NCBI RefSeq assembly: GCF_014646095.1
Contig: NZ_BMMU01000008.1
Coordinates: forward strand, 186,001-250,000
Source of the DNA: Streptomyces lacrimifluminis
GTDB lineage: Bacteria > Actinomycetota > Actinomycetes > Streptomycetales > Streptomycetaceae
Direction of reading: 5' to 3'
DNA length: 64,000 nucleotides
The notes beneath the pieces were generated by a model, which was not told where the DNA came from, did not search any database, and saw only the letters and a list, made by a program, of their open reading frames with translations. The translations under genes and the position numbers were made by a program. Within the stretch, counting starts at the first letter, position 1. The number at the start of each line of letters is the position of its first letter. Of the stretch, positions 1-7,577 are shown piece after piece.

Positions 1-971
1 CACCCGCCGCGGCCAAGACACTGATCCAGGACCCCGACGTACTCGCCGTGCTCGGCCCGACCAACGACGAGACCGCCCACGCGGTCCTCGGCGCGTACGA
101 CGAGGCACTGCTGCCGCTGCTGTGCGTCTCGGCCGGAGGGCTGATCCTGACGACGGCGCAGTACCGCTCCTTCCTCCACTGCCGCCCCAGTGACGCGGCG
201 GTCGCTCTCCCGATCAGCGTCTACCTCATGGGGCAGAAGGAGAGAGCGCGCCCCGGCGTCCTCCAGGACCGGACCGCACAGACGTACGCCCAGGAAACCG
301 CCTCGGCCAGCGTCCTCGTGCTGCGCCAACTGGGCAGGCCGGCCTACCCCCGGGTGATCCCGGCGGGCACGGAAGACCTGGCACCCGTGGTCGACGACAT
401 GCTGCGGGCCGGGATCGGCTCCTTCGTCTACGCCGGCTACGCGCAGGGCGCGGCCCAGGTCGCCCGGGAGCTGGCGGGCGCCGGCTTCGACAAACCGCGG
501 CTCAGCTCGCAGGCCGTGATCGACCCGGCGTTCCTGGAGCTGGCCGGGGACGCCGCCGAGGGATGGCTGATGACCTCCTCCTTCGTCGACCCCACCGCCG
601 TACCGGCCGCGGCGGCCTTCACCGCCGCCTTCCGCAAGCGCTACGGCGAGGCGCCCGGCTACTACGCCGCCGAGGCGTACGACGCCGTCAACCTCGTCAT
701 CCAGGAGTTGGTGAAGGCTACGGAAGCGACGGAAGCGACGGAAGCGACGAAGACTACGAAGGCCACGAAGGCCACGAAGGCCACGAAGGGCGAACAGCCG
801 CCGAAGCGCCAGGAGTTGGTGGGCCTGCTCCGCAAGAGCCGTTACAAGGGCATCACCAAGGAGTTCATTTTCAAGCCGGAGGACGGCACGTTCGCCGGCC
901 GGGGCGTCTTCCTCCACCAGGTCGAGGGCGGCCGGTTCCGCTTCCTCGGCGAAGCTCCCTCCGAGGCGTAG
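1..971 (+). CDS. Ligand-binding (Peripla_BP_6-like) C-terminal part, truncated by window edge
   Basis: The reading frame is open from base 3, so the true start lies upstream. The visible 323 or so residues form a branched-chain amino-acid ABC-type substrate-binding domain: a VLAVLGPTNDETA segment near the start, EAYDAVNLVIQ late, and a closing YKGITKEFIF...FLHQVEGGRFRFLG block. The closing block recurs in the same place in the next gene, so the two are paralogues. The next gene carries an N-terminal Ser/Thr kinase, so this one probably does too, but the kinase half would be outside the window. A Thr/Lys/Ala-rich linker of nonapeptide-coding DNA repeats interrupts the domain near 714-788. Role inferred: extracytoplasmic sensing of a small ligand. 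Confidence 0.75.
   Translation, partial: PAAAKTLIQDPDVLAVLGPTNDETAHAVLGAYDEALLPLLCVSAGGLILTTAQYRSFLHCRPSDAAVALPISVYLMGQKERARPGVLQDRTAQTYAQETASASVLVLRQLGRPAYPRVIPAGTEDLAPVVDDMLRAGIGSFVYAGYAQGAAQVARELAGAGFDKPRLSSQAVIDPAFLELAGDAAEGWLMTSSFVDPTAVPAAAAFTAAFRKRYGEAPGYYAAEAYDAVNLVIQELVKATEATEATEATKTTKATKATKATKGEQPPKRQELVGLLRKSRYKGITKEFIFKPEDGTFAGRGVFLHQVEGGRFRFLGEAPSEA
714..788 (+). repeat. 9-bp tandem repeat inside the binding-protein gene
   Basis: About eight imperfect 9-bp units of the form AAG/GAA-GCN-ACG run in frame and encode alternating E/K-A-T triplets. Such units expand and contract easily, so the linker length probably differs between strains. Confidence 0.8.
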
Positions 972-973
972 CG

Positions 974-3247
974 GTGGGCGGGGCGCACTCGGACGGCCAC
1001 GCGGAAGGCCGGGTGGGAGTGCCCCCGCTCAAGCCGGGCGATCCGTCCTTCGTCGGCGGTCACCGGCTGCTGGGCCGGCTCGGCGCGGGCGGCATGGGCG
1101 TGGTCTACCTGGCCCGTTCGACGGGCGGGGCGCTGGTCGCGCTGAAGGTGATCCGCGCCGAGTACGCGGCCGACGACGGCTTCCGGGCCCGGTTCCGGCG
1201 CGAGGCCGAGGCGGCGACCGGCCTCACCGGACGGTGGGTGGTACCGGTCACCGCGGCGGAACCGGAGGCCCACGAGCCCTGGCTGGCGACCGCCTTCGTA
1301 CCGGGCCCGTCGCTGGCCGACGCCGTCGCGCTGTACGGCCCGCTGCCGGACCGGACGGTACGAGTCCTGGGCGCCCGGCTGGCCGAGGCGCTCACCGAGG
1401 TGCACGCGGCGGGCCTGGTGCACCGGGACGTCAAGCCGCACAACGTCCTGCTCGCCCTGGACGGCCCCCGGCTGATCGACTTCGGTATCGCGCGTTCCAC
1501 CACGGCCACCGCGCTGACCGCGACCGACGTGGTGATCGGCTCGCCCGGCTACCTCTCGCCCGAGCAGGCGCAGGCGCGGACCGGTGACATGGGCCCGCCG
1601 AGCGACGTCTTCTCGCTGGGCTGTGTCCTGGCGTACGCGGCGACCGGCCGCCGCCCGTTCGGCACCGGCACCCCGGCCGCCGTCCTCTTCCGTACGGTCC
1701 ACGAGGAACCGGACCTGGACGCGGCGCCCCGGGCCCTGGTCCCGCTGCTGACGGCCTGCCTCGCCAAGGACCCGCAGGCCAGGCCCACCGCACAGGAGAT
1801 ACGGGACGCCCTGACCGACGAGGGCGAACTGGAGGGCGACCGGGAGAGAGACCAGGAGGCCGATCGGGCGGACGACTGGTTGCCGCCCGCCCTGCCCCGG
1901 CTGATCGCGGAACGCTCGGCAGCCGTCCTGGCCATCCCCGACCCCGCTCCGGCGACTCTCGTACAGCCGCCGGAGCAGCCCTCTCCCTCCCGGCGCCGCG
2001 TGCTGACACTGGGCTCGGCAGCCGCGGTGACCCTGACCGGCGGCGGACTGGCCGCCTGGGCCGCCTCCAGGCCGACGACAGCCGACAACGAGGGCGGGAC
2101 AACGGGTTCAGGATCGCTGCCGGTGTACGTCGTCGGAGTGCACGCGGATCTGACGGGCACGGACAGGACGATCGGCCGGGCGCAGGAGCGGGGCGCGCGG
2201 CTGGCTGTGGAGGACTTCAACTCCCGCTCACGTTCCGGCAGTTCAGATTCAGGTTCCTCTGGCAGTTCCGGTGTCGCCGGTGGCCGTCCCTTCGAGCTGG
2301 CCCTGAGGGTCCTCGACGACGCGGGGGAGGCGAAACGGGCCGAGGAGGTGGCCGGGAGGTTCGTCGCGGACCCCGACGTGTACGCCGTCATCGGCCCGAC
2401 CGGCAACACCGCGACCGAGGCCTCCCTCGCCCGCTACGAGAAGGCCCTCCTGCCCGTCGTGACCGTCTCCGCCGGCCTGGAGCCGGACTCCGACCCGCGC
2501 GCGTTCTTCCACCTCAGGCCCGACGAGAACGCGCTGACGACGCCCTTCATCCACTACCTCACCCACGTCGAGAAGAGCACCAGGACCGCCCTCATCGACG
2601 ACCGGGCGGCAAGCCGCACCAGCTGGCACATCGTCAGAAGCCTGTCCACGTACCCGCCCGCCGAAGGCACGACCACCACCCATGTCGTCCCCGCGGACAG
2701 CGAGGACTTCGCCCCGGTCGCCGCCGCCGTGCTCGCCGCCGACGCGGAGGCCGTGGTCTACGGCGGCACCTCCCCGCACCGGGCCGCCCTGTGCGCCCGC
2801 TCGCTGGTCCGCGCCGGATTCCGGGGCCCGTGCATGGCCCCGGAACCGGTCCTGCAACCCGCGTTCCTCACGGAGGCGGGTGCCGCGGCCGAGGGCTGGC
2901 TGATCAGCGCGACCTACGTCGACCCGGCCCAACTACCCGCCGCGGCACGCTTTGTGACGGCGTACCAGAAACGCTTCGGGGTGCGCGAGGTCGAGCGCTT
3001 CGCGGTGGAGGCGTACGACGCGCTGCTCTTCGTCGCCCAGACGCTGGGCGGCCTGGGCGCCGTCGAGGTCGAACGGGGCGCCATGGTGCGCAGACTCCGT
3101 GCCTCCACCTACAAGGGACTCGCCAAGACCATCCGATTCGATGCGGGAACCGGCGCGTTCCACTTGGTCGACGGCCTCTTCCTCCACCGCGTGGAGAACG
3201 GCTCCCCGCGCTTCCTGGGCCGCTACGACAAGGTCAGGAAGACCTGA
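974..3247 (+). CDS. Ser/Thr protein kinase fused to a branched-chain amino-acid-type binding domain
   Basis: A 757-residue protein from GTG 974, two bases after the previous stop; the open frame extends further upstream but is shadow there. Residues about 27-280 are a Hanks-type kinase: glycine loop GAGGMGVVYLA near 37, Lys in ALKV, HRDVKPHN near 150, DFGIA near 169 and GSPGYLSPEQA. A charged linker leads to one membrane segment or Tat-like stretch (RRRVLTLGSAAAVTL, about 341-365). Residues about 383-755 are a Peripla_BP_6-like domain with the GPTGNTATEASLARY segment. A Ser/Gly-rich insert (near 2240-2275) splits its start. Inference: the outside domain senses a ligand and controls the cytoplasmic kinase. 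Probably one operon with the upstream paralogue. Confidence 0.85.
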   Translation: MGGAHSDGHAEGRVGVPPLKPGDPSFVGGHRLLGRLGAGGMGVVYLARSTGGALVALKVIRAEYAADDGFRARFRREAEAATGLTGRWVVPVTAAEPEAHEPWLATAFVPGPSLADAVALYGPLPDRTVRVLGARLAEALTEVHAAGLVHRDVKPHNVLLALDGPRLIDFGIARSTTATALTATDVVIGSPGYLSPEQAQARTGDMGPPSDVFSLGCVLAYAATGRRPFGTGTPAAVLFRTVHEEPDLDAAPRALVPLLTACLAKDPQARPTAQEIRDALTDEGELEGDRERDQEADRADDWLPPALPRLIAERSAAVLAIPDPAPATLVQPPEQPSPSRRRVLTLGSAAAVTLTGGGLAAWAASRPTTADNEGGTTGSGSLPVYVVGVHADLTGTDRTIGRAQERGARLAVEDFNSRSRSGSSDSGSSGSSGVAGGRPFELALRVLDDAGEAKRAEEVAGRFVADPDVYAVIGPTGNTATEASLARYEKALLPVVTVSAGLEPDSDPRAFFHLRPDENALTTPFIHYLTHVEKSTRTALIDDRAASRTSWHIVRSLSTYPPAEGTTTTHVVPADSEDFAPVAAAVLAADAEAVVYGGTSPHRAALCARSLVRAGFRGPCMAPEPVLQPAFLTEAGAAAEGWLISATYVDPAQLPAAARFVTAYQKRFGVREVERFAVEAYDALLFVAQTLGGLGAVEVERGAMVRRLRASTYKGLAKTIRFDAGTGAFHLVDGLFLHRVENGSPRFLGRYDKVRKT

Positions 3248-3308
3248 CCTCCCGGACCTCTCACGACTCCACAACTCCAGAGTGGCAGCGCGGCAGTACT
3301 GTGCGCGG

Positions 3309-3722
3309 ATGACTGAGCAACTGCCGCATACGTCGGGCACGTTGGTGTTGCGCACCGACTTCGCCGGTGACGCCGTGTGGGAGGCCCTGACCCGGGCCCT
3401 CGCCACACCGAGCGAGGACGGCTTCCTGCCGTCCGTCGAACTCGTCGCCGACCCCCGGTTCACCGGAGTGACCGCGGAGGAGGCCATAGGCAGGCTCCCG
3501 GCCGGCTACGAGCACCCGATCCTCGTCCTGGCGGACACGACGGCCCTGGCCTCGGCGGAGTTCCCGCTCCTCGTCGTGGATCTGCGGGAGGAGCCCGGAC
3601 GTTGTCTCCGGGTCGTGGCGAGCGAGCTGTGGGGCATCGAGAACAACCTGTCGATCGCGAACATGGACTTCAGGGAGTTCGCGGCGGCCGTGGACGCGGA
3701 CGGGGTGCACCGAGGCTTCTGA
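3309..3722 (+). CDS. DUF6924-type small cytoplasmic protein
   Basis: A 137-residue protein from ATG 3309 (MTEQLPHTSGTLVLRTDF). The opening LVLRTDFAGDAVWEAL, the central LVVDLREEPGRCLRVVASELWGIENNLSIANMDF and the final short tail fit the actinobacterial DUF6924 family as I recall it; no biochemical role is known. No signal peptide or membrane helix is visible. The frame is open further upstream but that part is antisense-like sequence across the kinase 3' end. It stands alone and is followed by a strong hairpin at 3806-3834. Confidence 0.65.
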   Translation: MTEQLPHTSGTLVLRTDFAGDAVWEALTRALATPSEDGFLPSVELVADPRFTGVTAEEAIGRLPAGYEHPILVLADTTALASAEFPLLVVDLREEPGRCLRVVASELWGIENNLSIANMDFREFAAAVDADGVHRGF

Positions 3723-3805
3723 CCGTCGGGTTTTCGCGTGGCGGTGGCGGTGGCGGCGCTCGGAGAAGCGGGAGACGGGGGCCGCTGATCGTCGTGCGCT
3801 GGGCG

Positions 3806-3834
3806 GCCTGTCCGGCGGATCCCGCCGGACAGGC
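3806..3834. terminator. Bidirectional hairpin terminator
   Basis: A perfect 13-bp stem (arms 3806-3818 and 3822-3834, GCCTGTCCGGCGG and its complement) with an ATC loop sits between convergent genes ending at 3722 and 3854. No U-tract, as is usual in Streptomyces. Confidence 0.75.
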
Positions 3835-3853
3835 CCCTGACCCCGAGGAGGGC

Positions 3854-4411
3854 TCAGCGCTTGAGCGTGAAGGTGAAGTCGCCGGAGAGTCTGCCGCTCA
3901 GCCGGACCGCCGAAACGAGCTTCCCCTCCGTGACCAGCCTCTCGACCTCGGCCCGCGAGAGACCGAACCCTTCAGCGAGCAGCCGCACCGGCCGGACGGG
4001 TATCCGCGCCTCGAAGCGGACGGAGACATCGATCACCTCAAACACCTCACGGTCCCGGTGATCCGGTACGCCGGTGTCGAGGCGCCAGGCGTCCTCCCAG
4101 TCGAGGGCGACACGATTACGGCGCCGTACGACCGGATCCTGGAGCAACTCGGCTGCCAGTACGGGGTCGTTGTCATGCATCCGGTCCAGCAGCTCAGGTC
4201 GTACGGAGCGCACGTTCATCCGCTCCAGGATCGTGAGCTTCGTGGTTTCCCCGCAGGCGGTACAGAGCGCGAGGAGCCAGGCGTCGATGAGCTTGTGGTT
4301 GGCGTTGACGCGAAATTTGCCGTTCGCCCGGAAGCGCTCGGACGCGCACGCGTGACAACGACGGAGAACGAGCGGCAGGCAAGTGGGCGCGACCACCCAG
4401 TTTTCGAGCAC
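3854..4411 (-). CDS. DUF1062 zinc-ribbon-like protein
   Basis: A 185-residue protein from GTG 4411. The N-terminal half has paired cysteines of zinc-ribbon type (RRCHACAS and LALCTACGETT) around FRVNANHKLIDAWLL, the hallmark of DUF1062 as I know it. The C-terminal half (LSRAEVERLVTEGKLVSAVRLSGRLSGDFTFTL) resembles a small S4-like or HTH-like fold that closes the family. Function unknown; zinc and nucleic-acid binding are inference. No Shine-Dalgarno is evident, so the start is uncertain. Convergent with the DUF6924 gene. Confidence 0.65.
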   Translation of the reverse strand: MLENWVVAPTCLPLVLRRCHACASERFRANGKFRVNANHKLIDAWLLALCTACGETTKLTILERMNVRSVRPELLDRMHDNDPVLAAELLQDPVVRRRNRVALDWEDAWRLDTGVPDHRDREVFEVIDVSVRFEARIPVRPVRLLAEGFGLSRAEVERLVTEGKLVSAVRLSGRLSGDFTFTLKR

Positions 4412-4687
4412 AGAAATACACCGGTTTCAGTGTGAGAAGTCCGCAGCAAAAAGCAGCGCGGCGCACATGCACGCGACGCGCGACAGATCAGCACTCGGGA
4501 GGTCTCACACGGTGTACAACGGCACGTCCTTACCCAGACGACTTGGTCCGGCAGCACGGTAATGGCGCACAGCGGCGCAGCTCCACTGGTTTTCGACCGC
4601 GTCACGGGGCGGTGGATCACGAATCTGCTTCTGACGGCGGCCGACGGCTGCTGCAACTGTCATTGCCGCCGCCCTTCGTACGGCTGC
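4412..4687. other. Intergenic region with no gene seen
   Basis: No open frame here has recognisable protein features. It lies upstream of the DUF1062 gene and downstream of the PIG-L gene, both on the minus strand. A short inverted repeat (ACAC...GGTGT, near 4421-4436) precedes the DUF1062 start and may belong to its promoter. Confidence 0.5.
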
Positions 4688-5470
4688 TCAGGCCATGAGT
4701 TCAGTCAGTGCTGTCAGTGCTGTCAGTGCGGAGACAGGGTTGTGCCGGATGTACCACTCGGTGGAGAGCAGCAGTTCCCGTTCGGCGCCGGAGAGCCCGG
4801 CAATCAGCCCGGGGGCGGCTCCCCGTTCCACCTCGGAACGGTGGGCCAGCACCGCGGCGACCTTCTGCTCCAGCCAGGGCCCGACGTCGACGGTCGCGGT
4901 GACCTGCTCGTCCGGCACGGTGAGCATGGCCTTGCCCGTGGCGGGCAGGTACCCGCCCCACGCGGTCGTGACGGAGCGCGGATGCGTGGCCAGGTACAGC
5001 GCACTCGGCTGCCAGGGCTCACCGGCGCCCGGGTAGAGCCGTTCAAGTCCGACCGCGTGAAAGGCGAGCATGGTCACCCGGTGCGTGTGCACATGATCCT
5101 CGTGACCGGTCAATCCGCCGTACGCGTCATGGGTGATCACGATCTCTGGCCGGAACTCCCTTATGTGAGCGACCAGTTGACCTACCGCTTCGTCGAGCGG
5201 CACATCGAGGAACCGTGCGCTGTCCGGGGCGGACTCCGGCACGCGGGAGTCGGCGTAGCCGAGGAGTCGGGGGGTGCCGGCGCCGAGGATGCGGAGGGCT
5301 TCGGCGAGTTCGGCGGCGCGGTGGGTGGTTGCGGCCCAGGTCGCGGTGACTACTGCGGTGCGGGCACCGGCGGTTGCGTGGCGGGCGAGGGTGCCGCCGG
5401 CGAACAGTGACTCGTCGTCGGGGTGGGCGAAGACGGCCAGGAGGCTGGGTGCGCCTCGTTGGCGAGGCAC
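4688..5470 (-). CDS. PIG-L/LmbE family deacetylase
   Basis: A 260-residue protein from GTG 5470. The metal site is clear: AHPDDE at residues 15-20 and a later GHEDHVHTH that supplies the third zinc ligand. The family removes N-acetyl groups from GlcNAc conjugates (MshB and Mca in mycothiol work, LmbE in antibiotics); the substrate here is unknown. Its GTG shares one base with the TAG of the upstream DUF5753 gene, so the two are translationally coupled. The C-terminus ends in ALTALTALT from a short tandem repeat near 4695-4730. Confidence 0.85.
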   Translation of the reverse strand: MPRQRGAPSLLAVFAHPDDESLFAGGTLARHATAGARTAVVTATWAATTHRAAELAEALRILGAGTPRLLGYADSRVPESAPDSARFLDVPLDEAVGQLVAHIREFRPEIVITHDAYGGLTGHEDHVHTHRVTMLAFHAVGLERLYPGAGEPWQPSALYLATHPRSVTTAWGGYLPATGKAMLTVPDEQVTATVDVGPWLEQKVAAVLAHRSEVERGAAPGLIAGLSGAERELLLSTEWYIRHNPVSALTALTALTELMA

Positions 5471-6075
5471 TACTCGTTGCTCCAGAAGGCCAAGGCCTTT
5501 TCGATCAGTTCCTTGGCGTCGGCCCCGTAGCAGGTGGCGCTGCTGAGGAGCCCGAACGCCTTGTTGTGCAGGGCGAGTTCGTCCGGGTCGGTGATGTCCA
5601 CGCCGGTGGAGACAAGCTCGTAGTGGGCTCGACTGTCGTCGTACATGTTGAAGCCGTGCGCGGGCACCATGCCGACATCGGCGGTGGCGGGGAGGATGCC
5701 GAGGGTGAGGGAGGGAAGGTCGATCTCACGGAGGAGGCGTTCCAACTGCTCACGCATCACCTCGGGCCCACCGACGTACGTGTACAGGGCCTGTTCGCCG
5801 AGGATGACGTCGTAGCGGTGCTCGCCGTCATACAGCACCTGCTGGCGCTCCATACGCTTGGCCACGCCCGCCGGCACATCGTCGGGGATGCCGAGGAAGT
5901 CGACGACCTTACGGAGGATGGCGGTCGCGTAGGCCTCGGTCTGGAGGGTGCCCCAGATCATGGCGGGGACATAGGCCTTGCTGTGCCGGGTCTGCTGGTA
6001 GAGGCTGACGACCTCGTTCTGGACGCCTTCAGTGCCGGTGGACAGGCGTTGCTGCCAGGGGACTGAACTGGTCAC
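5470..6075 (-). CDS. Stand-alone DUF5753 protein lacking the HTH domain
   Basis: A 201-residue protein from GTG 6075 with a good upstream GGAGG. It matches the C-terminal DUF5753 (Scr1-type antitoxin-like) domain of WhiJ regulators: LYQQTRHSKAYVPAMIWG, RMERQQVL, LGEQALYTYVGG, REQLERLL, LTLGILPATADVG and GFNMYDDSRAHYEL. The usual N-terminal XRE HTH of about 75 residues is absent, so it cannot bind DNA in the usual way. It may be a truncated regulator, or a ligand/partner-binding protein that works with the PIG-L enzyme it is joined to. A full-length relative lies at 6517-7362. Confidence 0.75.
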   Translation of the reverse strand: MTSSVPWQQRLSTGTEGVQNEVVSLYQQTRHSKAYVPAMIWGTLQTEAYATAILRKVVDFLGIPDDVPAGVAKRMERQQVLYDGEHRYDVILGEQALYTYVGGPEVMREQLERLLREIDLPSLTLGILPATADVGMVPAHGFNMYDDSRAHYELVSTGVDITDPDELALHNKAFGLLSSATCYGADAKELIEKALAFWSNE

Positions 6076-6147
6076 GGTATGCCTCCCTGAGTGATGCGCC
6101 GTGAGGTCTTGCCATGGTCGTGGTCCAGTGGCGGGTACTAGCGAGTA

Positions 6148-6324
6148 CTACTTGGTTGACTCCCACTCGTGGTCGAGGACAACGTGGACGATGCTGTCCC
6201 GCCAGCGGCCTCCGCGCTGGATGTGCTCGCGAATCCGGCCTTCCGCAATCATCCCCGCCCGCTCCATGGTGCGGGCCGAGGCTTCGTTGGCGGGCGACCA
6301 TCGAGACGCTGTGATAGATACGCG
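6148..6324 (-). pseudogene. Relic of a GNAT acetyltransferase C-terminus
   Basis: Reading the minus strand from the DUF397 stop to the TAG at 6148-6150 gives about 58 open codons. Most match the C-terminus of RimJ-type N-acetyltransferases: SPANEASARTMERAGMIAEG, then RIREHIQRGGRWRDS, then VHVVLDHEW. The N-terminal acetyl-CoA part is missing and no start codon fits. It is in the same frame as DUF397, directly after its stop, which suggests a deletion joining two genes. Not listed as an intact gene. Confidence 0.65.
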
Positions 6325-6516
6325 TTATGCGCTCGCCACGAAGAGGATCCACGCCTCCTCTGTGATCGTGAGGTGGGGGCTTTCAGCCCGTTTCGAGTCC
6401 CGTATGAGTACTCCAGAGGCAACGAACGAGGCTTCCACGCACTCGGTGGCGTTCCCACCGCTGTACGACGATTTGAACCAGGTCGGCGCGGCGGCGTGTG
6501 GGGACTCGTCGGGCAT
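6325..6516 (-). CDS. DUF397 small protein (WhiJ partner, Scr2-like)
   Basis: A 63-residue protein whose ATG (6514-6516) directly follows the TAG of the upstream HTH gene. Family features are plain: WFKSSYSGGNATECVE, GVLIRDSK and a closing LTITEEAWILFV. DUF397 proteins pair with XRE/DUF5753 regulators throughout Streptomyces; in the Scr1/Scr2 case the small protein acts as the toxin-like partner. Here the tail reaches a TAA that abuts the GNAT relic. The tight spacing implies coupled translation with the regulator. Confidence 0.9.
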   Translation of the reverse strand: MPDESPHAAAPTWFKSSYSGGNATECVEASFVASGVLIRDSKRAESPHLTITEEAWILFVASA

Positions 6517-7362
6517 CTACAGCTCCTTGCGGGCACGATGGATCAGCGCGGAGGAAGCCTCCATGTCCAACGCTTGTGCCCGGAGGTACTCGAACGCAAG
6601 TCTGTATCGGTCGAGTTCCTCGTCCTTCTCCAGGAAAAGGGAGCCCGTGTGGAAGTCGACGTACACGACGTCGAGTGCCGGTTCCGTGCCGCCGATGATC
6701 ACAAAGCTGCCCAGGGCCGCGGAATGGGCCCCCTTGGAGAACGGCAGGACCTGAAGCGTGATGTGAGGAGACTCATTCGCTTCGAGAAGGCGATCGAGCT
6801 GCTCCTTCATGATCTCTGGCGACCCAACGACTCGACGGATCACGGACTCGTCCAGGATTGCCCACAGGCGCGGAGGCTTCAGGCGAGTGAGGATGTCCTG
6901 CCTCTTCATGCGGATATCCACGAGCCGTTCGATCTCCGTCGGCTCCAGGGGTACCTCGTTGGCCTTCTGGAGAGCGGTGCTGTAGGCGCGGGTCTGGAGG
7001 AGCCCTGGCACGTAGACGCACGCGAAGTGGTCTTCCCGTACGGCTTCATCCTCAAGTGTGAGCAGCAGGTTCATACTCTCGGGGATGGAGTCGGCAAATG
7101 AACTCCACCAACCCTGCTGCTTAGCGTCTTTAGCAAGCTCAACAACTGCCTTTCGCTCGGCCTCAGTTGTCCCGTACTCGCGGCACAGGGCATCGATCAC
7201 GATCCACTTGACCGGCCCGGCCTGAGTTTCGTACCGGCTCACCGTCGCCTTGGACACACCCACGAGCTGTCCGGCTTCCTCAAGGGTAAGTCCCTTGCGT
7301 GCGCGCAACTTGCGCATCATCGCGCCGAGTTGGCGGCGTCGTGTCGTGGTGCGTACGGACAT
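6517..7362 (-). CDS. XRE-HTH/DUF5753 regulator, WhiJ/Scr1 type
   Basis: A 281-residue protein from ATG 7362 with GGAG spaced well upstream. Residues about 8-65 form an XRE helix-turn-helix (LGAMMRKLRARKGLTLEEAG, GVSKATVSRYET). Residues about 90-270 are DUF5753 (VYVPGLLQTRAYSTAL, RMKRQDIL, LDESVIRRVVG, LQVLPFSKGAH). Members regulate development and antibiotic output; the DUF397 partner is directly downstream. The divergent ATPase gene across 7363-7577 completes the usual three-part whiJ/abaA-like cluster. Target genes are not known; self-regulation from the shared intergenic region is likely. Confidence 0.9.
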   Translation of the reverse strand: MSVRTTTRRRQLGAMMRKLRARKGLTLEEAGQLVGVSKATVSRYETQAGPVKWIVIDALCREYGTTEAERKAVVELAKDAKQQGWWSSFADSIPESMNLLLTLEDEAVREDHFACVYVPGLLQTRAYSTALQKANEVPLEPTEIERLVDIRMKRQDILTRLKPPRLWAILDESVIRRVVGSPEIMKEQLDRLLEANESPHITLQVLPFSKGAHSAALGSFVIIGGTEPALDVVYVDFHTGSLFLEKDEELDRYRLAFEYLRAQALDMEASSALIHRARKEL

Positions 7363-7577
7363 GAAGCTCCTTCGAACTGGCTCGGGCGCAGGCCCGGAGA
7401 CCTGCTCAGGCTAGGCAGCGTGGAAGCCGGTCCACTGCCAGATTCACTCGATAGGTTTCGTGAGAAGTTACATGGCGAGAGTTCTCTGTGTCATGCTCGC
7501 CTACAGACCGCTACGCAGTGCAGCCGTACGGATACGGCAGGTGCAGCATGTGCGTGGCCTGGGAGGGAGGAGTCGCC
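7363..7577. promoter_or_regulatory. Divergent promoter region of the WhiJ-like cluster
   Basis: A 215-bp region separates the minus-strand HTH gene and the plus-strand ATPase gene and must hold both promoters. A 6-bp inverted repeat GGCGAG...CTCGCC (7474-7501) is a possible operator. The ATPase gene has a GGAGGGAGGAG ribosome site ending just before 7578. Confidence 0.45.

Noticed and set aside
563..973. Upstream extension of the kinase gene
   Set aside because: This part overlaps the preceding gene in another frame and is Arg/Gly-rich noise; GTG 974 just before the kinase domain is the sensible start.
5470..7362. A classic two-gene toxin-antitoxin pair
   Set aside because: DUF397 and DUF5753 have been linked to TA behaviour in one case, but in Streptomyces such pairs are mostly developmental regulators, so the TA label is not used.
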